64,000 nucleotides of DNA from Liolophura sinensis (Eukaryota; Mollusca; Polyplacophora; Chitonida; Chitonidae): contig NC_088300.1 in assembly GCF_032854445.1 (NCBI RefSeq), positions 5,024,001 through 5,088,000 of the forward strand. Direction: 5' to 3'. Within the stretch, counting starts at the first letter, position 1. Each line of letters begins with the position of its first letter. The position numbers were made by a program, and so were the translations under genes. Of the stretch, positions 1-57,165 are shown piece after piece. The notes under the pieces were generated by a model, which was given only the letters and a program-made list of their open reading frames with translations, was not told where the DNA came from and ran no database searches.

Positions 1-453
1 TTTACAGTTTATCATTCACATAAAGGGGTGAAATCTCTCTAAATCTACACCTTTCCCTTCCTGCACACAGCTTGTAAATTAAACATAAAAAAAGAAGTAT
101 TCTTTTTGTTCCATTATTTTAGTTATTTTATCAGGTTTTCAAATTACATTAATCAATTTATTTGAGTAAATAATTATGATGAATGAATACTGGCTTTTTG
201 TTTTAAAACCCTATCCATGTTTCATGCGGGCGATAACCTTATCATCTATTTTCAGTAGAAATAATAAATAAATATGGGGAAGAAGCAAACACATATATAT
301 ATTTTTTTTAGAAATAAAAGCAAAAAAAAAAAATTGACCCATCAAATTGTTCATTATCTCTAGAACACAGGCAAAATCTACTGAACAAGTTATTTTTTGT
401 CTTCGCATCTTTAAGACCACATCCTATTTTTGCACAGGTAATGTTTGACTCAC
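1..453 (-). other. Pecanex intron 5 (partial)
   Basis: AT-rich non-coding sequence with poly-T/A tracts. No exon or recognised repeat was seen. The next pecanex exon is expected beyond coordinate 1. Confidence 0.6.
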
Positions 454-44634
<44,181 letters not shown>

Positions 44635-47461
44635 CTGCAGCTATTTAGTAGCCCGTATTTATGTATTTGTGTGATGCTGGTGCAGGGTCCTGGTGGGGCA
44701 GGGCTGAAATGTCTAACCACATGTAACCTTATCTACTCAACTGGGTGATGACAAAGAAAACGAGGCCAGTAAAGTTAATTCATTGGTCAGGACAAACTTG
44801 TTTGTCCAAGAAGATATAGAAATCTGAATGCAGTCATGAGATTGCATCATTTTAGTGAGAAAGTTTTAAGTACTATTTGATTTTCATTTAAATTATTAAT
44901 GGAAGATTCTATATGTGGACTCCCTGACAGCATTCTGGACGATAAATTCCCACTTATTGATGGATTAACTTTATTGGCCGTTTGCTATTTTCAGATAATA
45001 TGAGACAAAATTATTCATGTATATTTAGTTTTGATTGTAAATGTCATTATCTTGTTCTACCAAGTCTCTTGTACATGCCTATGTTACATAGAATACATGA
45101 AATGCATCAGAAGTCTATGTGTTTGACAGCCTTATGAGATGATGGTGTTAGTTATAGTCTTCATAACTGTACATGTATTTATACCAGAAAGACCACTTGA
45201 TGAACATGTGTGTTTTGAGATGTAAAAACAAATGTTTCTACTGTGCAATATATATAACTGTAGGCAAATATTCCGGCTGAGAGACTGCCAAAACAAAAAC
45301 CAGTACCATAGTTGACATCTTTGGGCTGTACTATTGTACAGTGAATGGTTAGGATGTGGTTTTGCATTTGTTTATCAAACAGGCATACTACTCAGTATGA
45401 TCCTGCTTGGAAAAAGTATTTTCAAATAGAAAACAAAAATGTAGACCATAATATAAAAATATGGAATTTGTAATATTGGTCAAGAGGTAAGTTGTTATGA
45501 AGAAGTTGATTTTGATATTGTGTTAAAAAGTTTAGGAGTATAATCAGCAACATGTTGCAACTTAATGTCACACAGCTGTGAATTAGTGAGACTTCAACTC
45601 GCCGTGTACATACAGCTGATTGGCAAACTGGCTAAAATTGAGTCCCATTTAACAAACAGCTGTTTTCGGTATCCAGCAGAAATATAAGACAAGTTGTGAT
45701 AGTAAAAAAAGAATGCCTCAAGTTTAGAGTAAACCCAGTCAAGCCCAAGCAAAATCCCAAAGATGAATAGCGCTGAGCACCTAAGCATTACCTGAGGTGT
45801 GTATGAGTTTAAAATAACACATTCTCAAGACACCTGTAAAAAACGTACAACCTTCAGACAGATCAGTGGAATTATATATCTTACTACACTTTTTTTCATA
45901 GCCAGTAATATCATTGCACCTGCTTCTGAATGACCTTATCACGTCTCAACACACCTCAAATTAACCTCTTCTAGGATTGTTACATGTTCAATGTGTTTCA
46001 CCAAAAATTTCACTTGGAAAAATGCTAAACCTTTATGCAGTTGTCTTACATATAAAAGGAAATATGTATTCTTAAATCTTAGCTGCTGAAGGCTTGCTCT
46101 TGATCTATAATCTTTAGTCCTAGTGGTTTTAAAGGCATGTGGCACTAGACCGGTATCTGTGATAAATATTTTAGGAAATCTGCAGGTTGTACAGGCAATA
46201 TAGTGGACTTGCTCATTTGTAACACTTATAGTTACCGCTTTACCCCCACACACCTCTGTCAGGTCCCCGCCATGTGGACCATCTCTTGATAATGAAAGTT
46301 TGTGGTGTTATGCAGTAATGATTCTAAACAGATCATGGCACTTTTGATGTGCTGCTAAGGACATCAGTAAAATCTCCAAAAATTGTCCCTGCTGACCACA
46401 ATACTGTGTACAATATTATCACCAACCCTACTCCATGACAAATTTGCAGCCTTAGTCATGAATTAAACTTGTTCAATATTCAAAAGCATTTAAGGCAGAA
46501 TAAAACATTAAAGTAAATTTTATAAAAATGTTGGCACTGACACATTGAAGTGTGTGGAAGCAGCCAAATCAGTAACAATACTTCAAACTCTAGAAAAGAC
46601 GATTCGTAACCTAAACTATTCTGTATCATATCAAATGTGCTTTGATTTCTGCTATTCCACTATGACAAAAGTGCTCTTTATTTTCCTTGTTAGATAATAT
46701 ATAATTCCCTTATTTGTATATAAGACAGATATTAAGTAGTCATAAACAGAGGAGAGCTTAAGAGTGCTGCCCTGCTGTGAAGTGTGATAGCTGTGTACGG
46801 ATGAAGACGGCTGTGATTGTCCAGCTTATGCGGACACATGTTATACAGCCCTGTGATGACCAAGCCTAACTGTCAAACCAAACACTTTTCCAGCTTTACA
46901 TTTCTGCCTTCTGAGATATTCATTGTGTTTGTGAGGTAGCAATCTACATAGTGACTTATGCAAAACAAAATAATTTCTCTGTTCAAAAAATGCTCAAAAG
47001 ATTGGCTTACCTGTGAAGTTTGAGGGTTTCCTAGGCAATGAGTGTACCTGTTTGTAGCAACCTTAGCCAAGTTTTGTCTGTTGTCACTATGGTGGTTAAA
47101 TGCTCGAAAAATTAAGAGTGCTTGGCAAAGCTGTCCCAGGTCGTCTTGGCTGAGCAACAGTTTTTTATCCCAGTGTTTTGAAGAGCTACAAACCACATAC
47201 ATGTACAGTTTAGTTGGTTACAACTTGTCTTCTACTCTGTGAAGTTTGAATATTAGTGTGTTTGGGTGTTGTCTGGATTTTACCTGCATGTGTTGGGACA
47301 TTTCTAATGACCAGATTGCACATTAACTGAGATTGCTTGGTTTTTTAAATCGTTTCGTCACTTCACTGAGGCCTTTCAATATTTTCCCCTGGCTTTAAAA
47401 GTCTATTGCCTTTCTGCTTACTTTCTCTTGCTGGCTCGGCATTACAATCATGACAAATAAA
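44635..47461 (+). other. Probable MLK 3' UTR and downstream sequence
   Basis: AT-rich sequence directly after the MLK stop. Candidate polyadenylation signals are AATAAA at 46499 and at 47456-47461 (ACAAATAAAGCTG, followed by T-rich sequence). Which one is used cannot be told. Two minus-strand frames of just over 100 codons (46253-45939 and 47202-46873) have no recognisable motif and are not called as genes. Confidence 0.4.
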
Positions 47462-47937
47462 GCTGTGAAATTGTATATTCCTTGAAACATGCTTACTTGT
47501 AGGTTACTTTTTCAAGAATAGGTTATGTTTGAGCATAAACTGTCTTAACCCCAAAGCAGATAACTATTTCCACAAAGTGCACATTAAAACCAACTACTTC
47601 CTGTTCCATTAAGCATCCCAAAAGTCCCAATTTTGACTTCAGAAGAGTCTTTTTGGCAGAGTTGTTTCATATGACCGCGCAATCTGTGACATCTGATAAT
47701 TGTCAATTCATGGTTGACTTGCTGTATTTGTACTATGTGTTTGCATTAGCAGTATGTGTTCATGTACACAAGTACACAAGTACAATACTGATGCTACGAA
47801 AGTTGTTTTCGGAGATAAACAAGGACAACAACAGTTGTTTGCTCAAAACTTGCCCTGCTTAATGTTGAGGTCTTTGAAGTTCATTTATATGGCATGTTTT
47901 GTTAGTATGGATGATTTGAGGGTTAGTGTTTGCAAAA

Positions 47938-49830
47938 TACATTATATGTATGATATCAGTTAAAGGGTGAACAGAGCTTGTGAGATACATTGTATGTATG
48001 GTATCAGTTGAAAGGTGAACAGAGCTTGTGAGATACATTGTATGTATGATATCAGTTAAAGGGTGAACAGAGCTTGTGAGATACATTGTATGTATGATAT
48101 CAGTTGAAGGGTGAACAGAGCTTGTGAGATACATTGTATGTATGGTATCAGTTGAAAGGTGAACAGAGCTTGTGAGATACATTGTATGTATGATATCAGT
48201 TAAAGGGTGAACAGAGCTTGTGAGATACATTGTATGTATGGTATCAGTTAAAGGGTGAACAGAGCTTGTGAGATACATTGTATGTATGATATCAGTTGAA
48301 GGGTGAACAGAGATGGTGAGATACATTGTATGTATGATATCAGTTGAAGGGTGAACAGAGCTTGTGAGATACATTGTATGTATGATATCAGTTGAAAGGT
48401 GAACAGAGCTTGTGAGATACATTGTATGTATGATATCAGTTAAAGGGTGAACAGAGATTGTGAGATACATTGTATGTATGATATCAGTTAAAGGGTGAAC
48501 AGAGCTTGTGAGATACATTGTATGTATGATATCAGTTGAAGGGTGAACAGAGATTGTGAGATACATTGTATGTATGATATCAGTTGAAGGGTGAACAGAG
48601 ATTGTGAGATACATTGTATGTATGATATCAGTTGAAAGGTGAACAGAGCTTGTGAGATACATTGTGTGTATGATATCAGTTGAAGGGTGAACAGAGCTTG
48701 TGAGATACATTGTGTGTATGATATCAGTTGAAGGGTGAACAGAGCTTGTGAGATACATTGTATGTATGATATCAGTTAAAGGGTGAACAGAGCTTATGAG
48801 ATACATTGTATGTATGATATCAGTTGAAGGGTGAACAGAGCTTGTGAGATACATTGTATGTATATCAGTTGAAGGGTGAACAGAGCTTGTTAGATGTATG
48901 TATGATATGAGTTGAAGGGTGAACAGAGCTTTTGAGATACATCATATGCATGATATCAGTTAAAGGGTGAACAGAGCTTGTGAGATACATTGTATGTATG
49001 ATATCAGTTAAAGGGTGAACAGAGCTTGTGAGATACATTGTATGTATGATATCAGTTAAAGGGTGAACAGAGCTTTTGAGATACATCATATGCATGATAT
49101 CAGTTAAAGGGTGAACAGAGCTTGTGAGATACATTGTATGTATGATATCAGTTAAAGGGTGAACAGAGCTTTTGAGATACATCATATGTATGATATCAGT
49201 TAAAGGGTGAACAGAGCTTGTGAGATACATTGTATGTATATCAGTTAAAGGGTGAACAGAGCTTGTGAGATACATTGTATGTATGATATCAGTTAAAGGG
49301 TGAACAGAGCTTTTGAGATACATCATATGCATGATATCAGTTAAAGGGTGAACAGAGCTTGTGAGATACATTGTATGTATGATATCAGTTAAAGGGTGAA
49401 CAGAGCTTTTGAGATACATTGTATGTATGATATCAGTTAAAGGGTGAACAGAGCTTTTGAGATACATCATATGTATGATATCAGTTAAAGGGTGAACAGA
49501 GCTTGTGAGGTACATTGTATGTATGATATCAGTTAAAGGGTGAACAGAGCTTGTGAGATACATTGTATGTATATCAGTTGAAGGGTGAACAGAGCTTGTT
49601 AGATGTATGTATGATATCAGTTAAAGGGTGAACAGAGCTTGTGAGATACATTGTATGTATATCAGTTGAAGGGTGAACAGAGCTTGTTAGATGTATGTAT
49701 GATATCAGTTAAAGGGTGAACAGAGCTTGTGAGATACATTGTATGTATGATATCAGTTAAAGGGTGAACAGAGCTTTTGAGATACATCATGTATGATATG
49801 AGTTGAAGGGTGAGCAGAGCTTGTGAAAAG
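47938..49830. repeat. Minisatellite, 48-bp unit, about 40 copies, with higher-order structure
   Basis: Unit: GATATCAGTTGAAGGGTGAA, CAGAGCTTGTGAGATACATT, GTATGTAT. Up to about 48.85 kb units are mostly one type with G/A variants. After that, units with CTTTTGAGATACATCATATG alternate with the standard type. A shortened unit pair (ATGTATATCAGTTG ... CTTGTTAGATGTATG) recurs at about 48860, 49570 and 49655. Minus-strand frames of 331 and 232 codons are artefacts of the 3-divisible period. Confidence 0.95.
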
Positions 49831-52800
49831 ATGTACATGTAGTCATTTTTTATCAGGTTCTTAGGGTGTTTTGTTATCTTTGTCACATATGTGCTTTACA
49901 GGAGTTAATCTGTGAAGCAAAACAAACTATTAGATCAAAATGCTTTGTTGATGATGGTATGCTGACTGTAGTTTTTATAGGATTCATGCTAGTGAGTCTA
50001 AGATTATCTGAAGCAGAGATCGCTCTGAATGTTCAGACATTTTTGTACTTTGTAAACTGTTTTGTATGTGATCATAAAAACTGCTGCTCTTCCAGACAAA
50101 TCTCTGAGATACTTGTTTGAAATATTAACCAGAATAAAACAATACAAGACATGTTACACTGTACATACAGCCGATGATGTGTTGTAGGCTGTTGTTGGTT
50201 GATTTTGCTCTTTTGGTACAAACAGATTAGCTATCATCTGGCATGCCACCTGTTGCATTGGTGGTATATTGTTGACGGATGCCAGAACAATTTATCCAAG
50301 CATCATTATCGATCAGAACACTGCATCAGCCAATATTTAAATGTTATACAAATGCTGCCATTTTGTTCCTCAAGCTGGTCCTTCAAGCATGTAAGAAGGA
50401 CATCTTTCAGAAGAGTTTGACTGTATTGTGCCACTCTGGTGTGATCAGTTACGTGTAAAATACCATATCCCAGGCTGAATCACAAATTGTAGAAATGTGT
50501 TGCACGAAAAGAGCTGGATGCTTGTGTTATATGTCTGTGAATCATAAGCTGTTTTACTTTTAAAATGTTATTTGATCTAGGTCATGGGATACCTGATGCG
50601 CTGGTCGCTCAGAAAGTGGTGTCCACAGTTTATTACTGTATCCAGCCTGTTCTCAGAGCAGTGAAAATCTGTTTTATAACATTTTTTTTACCTTTAACAA
50701 ACTGTTTCATTTGGGAGTTTTGCTTTTCAATCATCGAACATTAACCTGTTTGTCACCTTGGACTTTTGTGCACCCTGTTGTCATACATTGATGTGTGGCA
50801 CTGTTAAAAACTACTGTTCTGGTAGTTCAATTTTGTTCAACCCTCTAATATTGTCATTTTCTTGGTCAATCTTAGTAGGTCAACTGTGAATTATCTTTCC
50901 ACAAAATGTAATCAGGAGGTTGATTCCACAAAGCAGTTTTTGGTGTAAAACTTTAATATGGTGCATAGCCTAAAAGTATAAATTGTGACAGATTTATATT
51001 AACATAAAATTTGCTAGGTGTAGTTAGTAATTGTAACCTTGTGTCCCAAAATAAGCATTTAATACAAATTTTACATTTTAACTTCAGTCAAAACTGTATG
51101 ACCACTCAACCTTAGATGTGAACTTTCTACTTATGTGGTAATCAGCAGAAGCAGCTGTGTGTAGACCCTGTAGTTAGGGCAGTAATCTGTGTGATGGGGT
51201 TGTGTAGCTTAGACAATACTGGGTGCCATAGATCAGGCCTACCACTATAGTACACTGTGATGACTGGGACCAGAGCGCACAATTAGGCTGATTGCATGCA
51301 CACACTGAATCGGGCTTCCATTGCATGACAAGCATAGAACTGCAGTAATTGGTACTGGTAATATTGATTATTAGGGTGTATCCATTTCTGAGCCACAGCC
51401 ACAGTATTTCGGCACGAATCAAAACCTGTGCACGGCCTGTTTTTGTGATAGAACCACAAACTGACTGAAGGCTTGCTTCAGTTGGCTTCCTCGAGTCCTA
51501 GGGTGTAGGTTATGGTCAGTAAAACAACTTATCTTTTACCTGTTTATTTGCTTCTGCTTTGCTGCCAGTGTTAAGCTTCTAACCAATAATGTGCCTTACA
51601 CATACATGTACGAGTTAAACAGATCCTGCAGTTTTGTGTCGACACAAGTTATACATGTAATGCATTTCTTTTCTGTTGTCACTATATAAATATACATACA
51701 TATATATTTTATATACCTCAGGAATTTTGTTCATATTAAGTATTATTGCTTTTCCTCATCCTCAGACATGTTTTGTGTGTGTGGCTGTGGTGACTTGGTG
51801 GGTTTGTCAATTCTCTGATAAGTGTAGGTGGTATTCATGCTGGACTCTGATATTACACTGTCTGTCCATATACTGACACATGAACAATAATTAGCTGAAG
51901 TCTTTGTTTTACCTTTCACTTTCTGGCAATTTTTTTTTTTTTAACTCCCTGTCTTGAACCCAATACCTTATATGACTCTTGTGGCAAGTGTACTGATATA
52001 GCCAGAAGAATTAATCTGTACCTTTATAATTTTATTATAGGAAATTGATTTACTCTCAGTAAAGCCCATATATAACAGCGTATTATTGTTATGCAATGAC
52101 ACGCTGTTAACCAGTATATTAGGCCCTTCCATTAATGATTTGTAAAGAAAATAAATAATATTTTTTTTAAATACTACTTCACTATTTTATGTACGTAGAA
52201 CGGGAGGTTTGTACAAAAACAAAAAATCAAATAAACCATTGTAACAAAACTGAAACCTGCTTTAATATGTCTTATTTCACCTGGTGTCTTAATAGTTTGG
52301 ATTCTTGTCAAACAGTCATAATCATAGGGAAATAATTTTTAACTGTAGAGAGTGGATCATCACTCGTTGCTTTTATATCAACTATTAAGACGTATCAAGT
52401 GTGGCCAGGCTCAGCATTGGATAGGGAATTTGTGCATTCCCCCATTTATGTTTTTGTGGCTATGAAAGTCTATTTTGCCACAGGCTTATATTAGAAGTAC
52501 AGATTCAGATGGAATTACCAGATTTGGAGATGTGCAAATCCTGTATGTCCCATTTTAGCAGTGTGTGGAAAGACACATTACATGACTTAACATCAAAGTA
52601 ACAAGGAAATACCAACACTGTTTTTCAGTCATTTTACATTTTTAGCCATATAAAGTGCATGTATGTATGCTTGAGGTTAGGCCCAACAGTGTCCTCTATT
52701 CAAAATTAATTTGGTGCATGCCTTGAGGGATCAAGCATTCCTGTTCCAAGGTAAGCGCATATCTGCTGGCAAATGGAAACTCTCACAAGTGTTCGGTTTC

Positions 52801-53055
52801 ACATTAAATTGTTGCAGCGGTATTTGATAGGAAGTGATTTGATAGGATTTTATTCGCCCCTTATTGTATTGGCATGACTGATGATCAGATTGTGAGCTCA
52901 GTCACATTTACATAATTCAGTTTTCCACACTGGGGTTGAGGCCTTGAGAATGCAACAAATGATACCCCACTGGCTCAGTGTACAATGGGTTTTTCAGGTA
53001 ACCACAAAATTCTTCCCTCTAAAGAGCTATTCTCTAATACGGGTGGGAAGTTGGT
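49831..53055. other. Intergenic sequence, no gene recognised
   Basis: AT-rich with poly-T runs (about 51930) and short microsatellites. No splice-supported coding exon, RNA gene or clear repeat family was seen by eye. Confidence 0.5.
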
Positions 53056-53061
53056 CACGTC

Positions 53062-53177
53062 GAAACAAAATGGCCGCCCAATGTGAAAGCATTGGAAAAA
53101 AGGTTACTTACTGCCAGTTCGCTAGCGGCCAATAACACCTAGTTGTTTCCCCAGTACTAGGCGGCCATTTGTTTTTG
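53062..53177. repeat. Short palindromic element with ATGGCCGCC ends
   Basis: Left end GAAACAAAATGGCCGCCC and right end AGGCGGCCATTTGTTTTT are inverted copies (about 17 matching positions). Inside lies another palindrome, CCAATG-N6-CATTGG. A 21-codon frame MAAQCESIGKKVTYC starts in the left end. This is either a tiny MITE-like element or a symmetric regulatory site (the ends match the YY1 word AAATGGCGGC). Confidence 0.55.
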
Positions 53178-53329
53178 GCATGAAAAGGTGGTCATGTGAC
53201 CTCAAACTTCCAATCTGTCTTACAGAATACATGTAGTTTGTTTACATATGAAGTTTACCAAGCTCTGTGCACATGCTTCATTTCCACTGTCTTGACAGCG
53301 CCTCATTTAAATATTGTGGCTGAATTTTC

Positions 53330-53608
53330 ATTTTTTATTTATTTTTGTATTTATTTGATTGGTGTTTTACGCCATACTCAAGAATATTTCACTTATACGA
53401 CAGCAGCCAGCATTATGGTAGGAGGAAACCGGGCACAGCCCAGGGGGAAACCCACGACCGTCCGCAGGTTACTGCAGACCTTCCCACGTACGGCCGGAGA
53501 GGAACCCAGCATGAGCTGGACTTGAACTCATAGCAACTGCATTGGTGAGAGACTCCTCGGTCATTACGCTACGCTAGTGCGCTAACCGACTGAGGCACGA
53601 GGCCCCTC
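53330..53608 (-). repeat. Complete tRNA-derived SINE (reference copy)
   Basis: Reading the minus strand: A-box-like GCCTCAGTCGGTTAG and B-box-like GAGTTCAAGTCC in a tRNA-like head, body with CCGTACGTGGGAAGGTCTGC and GGTTTCCTCCTACCATAATG, tail AAATATTCTTGAGTATGGCG then CACCAATCAAATAAATAC. Flanks share TCATTTTTT, a possible target-site duplication. Six other copies in the window are truncated. Confidence 0.9.
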
Positions 53609-53759
53609 ATTTTTTTTTTTTTTAAACATTCACTTAACATACAATGCTGGGGTTGGGATTAAGGAAGGCTTGTGACTTACTTTTTGAGAAAAATACCCGA
53701 TACTTGGGTTATTCTGTAATAACACAAAAATACCTAATATATTTGGGTGACCATGTCAT

Positions 53760-53935
53760 TTTGAGGCATTATTCTGTGTAGACTGATACAATCATACTTT
53801 TTGTGAAAGTTGGCAAATCCAAACAATGTAGTTTTGTCTCCAAAATAAAAGTTAAAAAAATTAAAAATGTGCATAAGTTGCTCATTAAACTTTTTATATG
53901 CGAAAGATTTAAGCATCAGGGTAATCATTTTTAAT
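53760..53935. repeat. Dispersed repeat, copy 2 (partner at 8010-8175)
   Basis: See copy 1; shared GAGGCATTATTCTGTGTAGA-like start, CAATGTAGTTTTGTC core and AAAATGTGCATAA. Same orientation in both places. Confidence 0.65.
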
Positions 53936-55191
53936 TTAAAACCCTTCTATCAGTTGATTGATAGCGTTGCATACGGACGATCAAATCTGCTAGTTTGACT
54001 GTGGCTTTTTCAGGTGATTTGTAATACATACCTGGCAGTGGTGTGCTTCACCCAGATGCCTTATACTGCCATCATATATTGTATGTGAAACATTTCAAAT
54101 ACATGAACCACCATGCATGTGATATATTCTTGAGTACGGCTAATCATATATAAATGACCTGGCACTCTCATGTAGATTCCATAACCAAAAAACAGCCTCA
54201 GAGAGCCATGAATGGTTAATTTGCAGATGTCTTCCTCCAATCAGGCGTCAGTTGCACTCCACAGCTATTACCTGTTGTTGGCAGCTTGTCCAATAATACA
54301 TAACAACTAAGCACTGAAAAAATACTGAACATTTTTAATGGCTTCAAGTTTCAATGAAAATGGAAAGCATGTTTGGAAGCAGGTTTGGCTCATAATCAAA
54401 TACAATTTTGACATATGGTACAAATAAAGACTACATGTAACTCTTGGAAAATCCTCTCTAAGCCCATCTACACAAGTGCTTCTGAACTCTAGGAATAGAT
54501 ATGGCTGGGGGGGTTCTGTAATGAAAGAAATGTACCATCTTTTGTTTCATACATGTATGTACACTGTCCCCACAGTTCGAATGGACTGTAATTCACTCCC
54601 TTGGCTTAGTTAAGTCCTTAGAAAAATTCATGATATACTATACAGACAAAATGGAATTAAATACATGGCTATGATATGCGGTGAGGTGTTGGGATTCATT
54701 GTGATCTGCATTGACTTGTTCGATACCAGCTCTGGTTGCATATACATAATATGGTGGTCTCTGGACAGTTCTGACCACCACAAATGCCAGGATTAAACAT
54801 AAATTGCAATACTTCGGTGACCTGATCAAGATTTTCTGAACAATCTGTGGTGATCTCGTAAAGGTCAAGACTATCAATCACATCACTCAGAGCATTGTTT
54901 TAATATATAGTAACAGTGCAATATTTGTGAGAGACATGTAAACAAATGGTGGTCCTTGATAAATGTAGCCTTAAACCTGTGGTATTGTGTATGAGCGATT
55001 GAGAAGTACTGGCACATATACATACAAGTTTATACAACAGAGATGAGATAGGATATGATAAAACCATTCTTAGAATAATATGCATTTCTTTACAATTTAA
55101 AACAGGTTCAGTATGCAACAGACTAGAAATGTTGATTTATTGGAGAAAACTGAAGCATTCTGGCAGTAATGCGACAGCCACATGTTCCCTT
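53936..55191. other. Intergenic sequence, nothing recognised
   Basis: No exon, RNA gene or repeat family was identified. Confidence 0.45.
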
Positions 55192-55399
55192 ACTGATCAG
55201 AATAATAGACATGGGAAAGGCTATCACACTGATCAGAATAATAGACATGGGAAAGGCTATCACACTGATCAGAATAATAGACATGGGAAAGGCTATCACA
55301 CTGATCAGAATAATAGACATGGGAAAGGCTATCACACTGATCAGAATAATAGACATGGGAAAGGCTATCACACTGATCAGAATAATAGACATGGGAAAG
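55192..55399. repeat. Near-perfect 36-bp tandem array, 5.8 copies
   Basis: ACTGATCAGAATAATAGACA followed by TGGGAAAGGCTATCAC. Copies look identical by eye, so the expansion is recent. Period divisible by 3 leaves all reading frames across it open or nearly so; no gene is inferred. Confidence 0.95.
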
Positions 55400-57165
55400 T
55401 CCCAAAACAGCCATAACTTTGTCAAATAAGGGCATGGAACAGTGTGTTATTTGTCATGGCAAAACATACCAACTTTTAATTTGATAAACTGTGTGGCAAA
55501 CTGTTTCCTAAGAGACAGACAAAACGGTAAACCTATAGTCCCCACTGTCTCCCAGGTACCAGTTGAGAACCAATAACAGCTATGACAAGCTCATAATGAA
55601 TGTTAAGACAACACAGAATGGTTTTGGAAATTGAGCACTTTGACAGCTATCACAGGGGAAAGGTACATCAGTCACACAAAGATACCATAGGCCAAGTTGA
55701 TTTGCAACTACCATAACAATAGCCATCATGTTCACACAATTCACAGACAAATGAATCCTGAAAACCATGGCTATCAACTGACCAGATCAAAAACAATATG
55801 GAGAATACTCAATAAGCATTTATAGCAAAACATCCATGAATTTTCAGTTTACAAAACCATAGGGTTTAACGAGTATTCCCTGAAAATTTATGTGATGAAG
55901 TTTATTCATCAAAAAAATTCATTAAAAAATTTAGATTTCCCAGTGGGCTTCATGGACCTTAATGAGGGCTTCTACCTCTTCACACTGGCCTCCTGTTTAC
56001 CGATGTGTTCATGCTAGCCTCTTAATGCTGAATAACAGTTGGCATAAAATGAGCAGTCATCCATTTGTGACGCCCATTCCATCAGGAGAAATACTTCAAA
56101 ATAGGTGGACATTTGTTAAGGTGCTTCGTCTTAGAGTTTTCAGCAGATAATCACTTTTTGAGCATCTACTCTCATTAAATACCTTGATGACACATAAAAA
56201 AAACGAGAACCATACCAAATACAAGTAAACAATACAGGACTTCAAGATTACCCACTTAAAATGTTGTTCACAAGCTTAGTATAACTTGATTAAAGGAAAT
56301 AAGCACAATTTGACCCCTACATTACAGTTATAATTCTAAACTGAACTGGACACAATTATTAACCCTGCTTCAAACTTCAGAACAAACCTGAGCTGCACTG
56401 TTGAATCACTATCACTTTAATCCACTGGCCTACTTGTTGCTTTAAGTTATTTCGCGTTGTCATTCAATGGTGCATTACATCAGTATGACAACTTTCCGCT
56501 TGTTATGACTGGTTCTAGTAGGCCTGTGGCTTACAGGCAATCTGTCAAGTTTGAACATTCATGCCAGAATGGCTTCTCCAACGTCTTTCCAACACTCAAG
56601 ATTCACTCTTTTAAATGCCTTTGTTAAAGTACACCAACTCCATTGTATATGCCAGAACACTGCCTTACTTTGGATGTCAAACATTCACAGGGACATTCTA
56701 GATACATTGTGTTCTACACTGGACTGAGTACACATCTCCAGTTTTAAGCGAGTCAAAAATTACGAACTCTTAACCAAGAGGTAAGCCAGTTAGTTCCCAA
56801 GATGTGGCAGACAAATCCAAACACAGGTACAGCTGCATACACTGAGCTGAAGCTGGAAGACACACCACAGTGTGTGCTTTATAAATGTAGACCTGCTCAG
56901 TCATAAAGATGTAAGAGCCAAGGTTTGTGGTTTTTCTGTCCCCAAAACTATCCATGCCATCACACTGAAGCAGAAATCCGAGGGTTGGTAATACACAGCT
57001 CATTCACAGTCCCTCTACAGGTAACCAAGTTTGTGATTGGCTGCTGACTTCTCCAAACCTCCAGATTTCCAACTCCTAATCTGCACAGAAGGTGGGAGAG
57101 GTCTTCACCCGTATCGCTCCTTCTGAACTCGTATATAATCAGTCTGTTCAGCTTTTGCAAAAGGA

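Noticed and set aside
45939-46253. 104-codon minus-strand frame downstream of MLK
   Set aside because: No recognisable motif, composition like the surrounding AT-rich DNA, and it probably overlaps the MLK 3' UTR; a blastp search would settle it.
46873-47202. 109-codon minus-strand frame
   Set aside because: Same reasons: no motif, no splice or promoter context.
47859-49563. 331- and 232-codon minus-strand frames (MYLTSSVHPSTDIIHT repeats)
   Set aside because: Direct translation of the 48-bp minisatellite; no splice sites or unique coding sequence around it.
55192-55399. Possible CRISPR-like array (36-bp identical repeats)
   Set aside because: Repeats are directly contiguous with no unique spacers, and the genome is eukaryotic.
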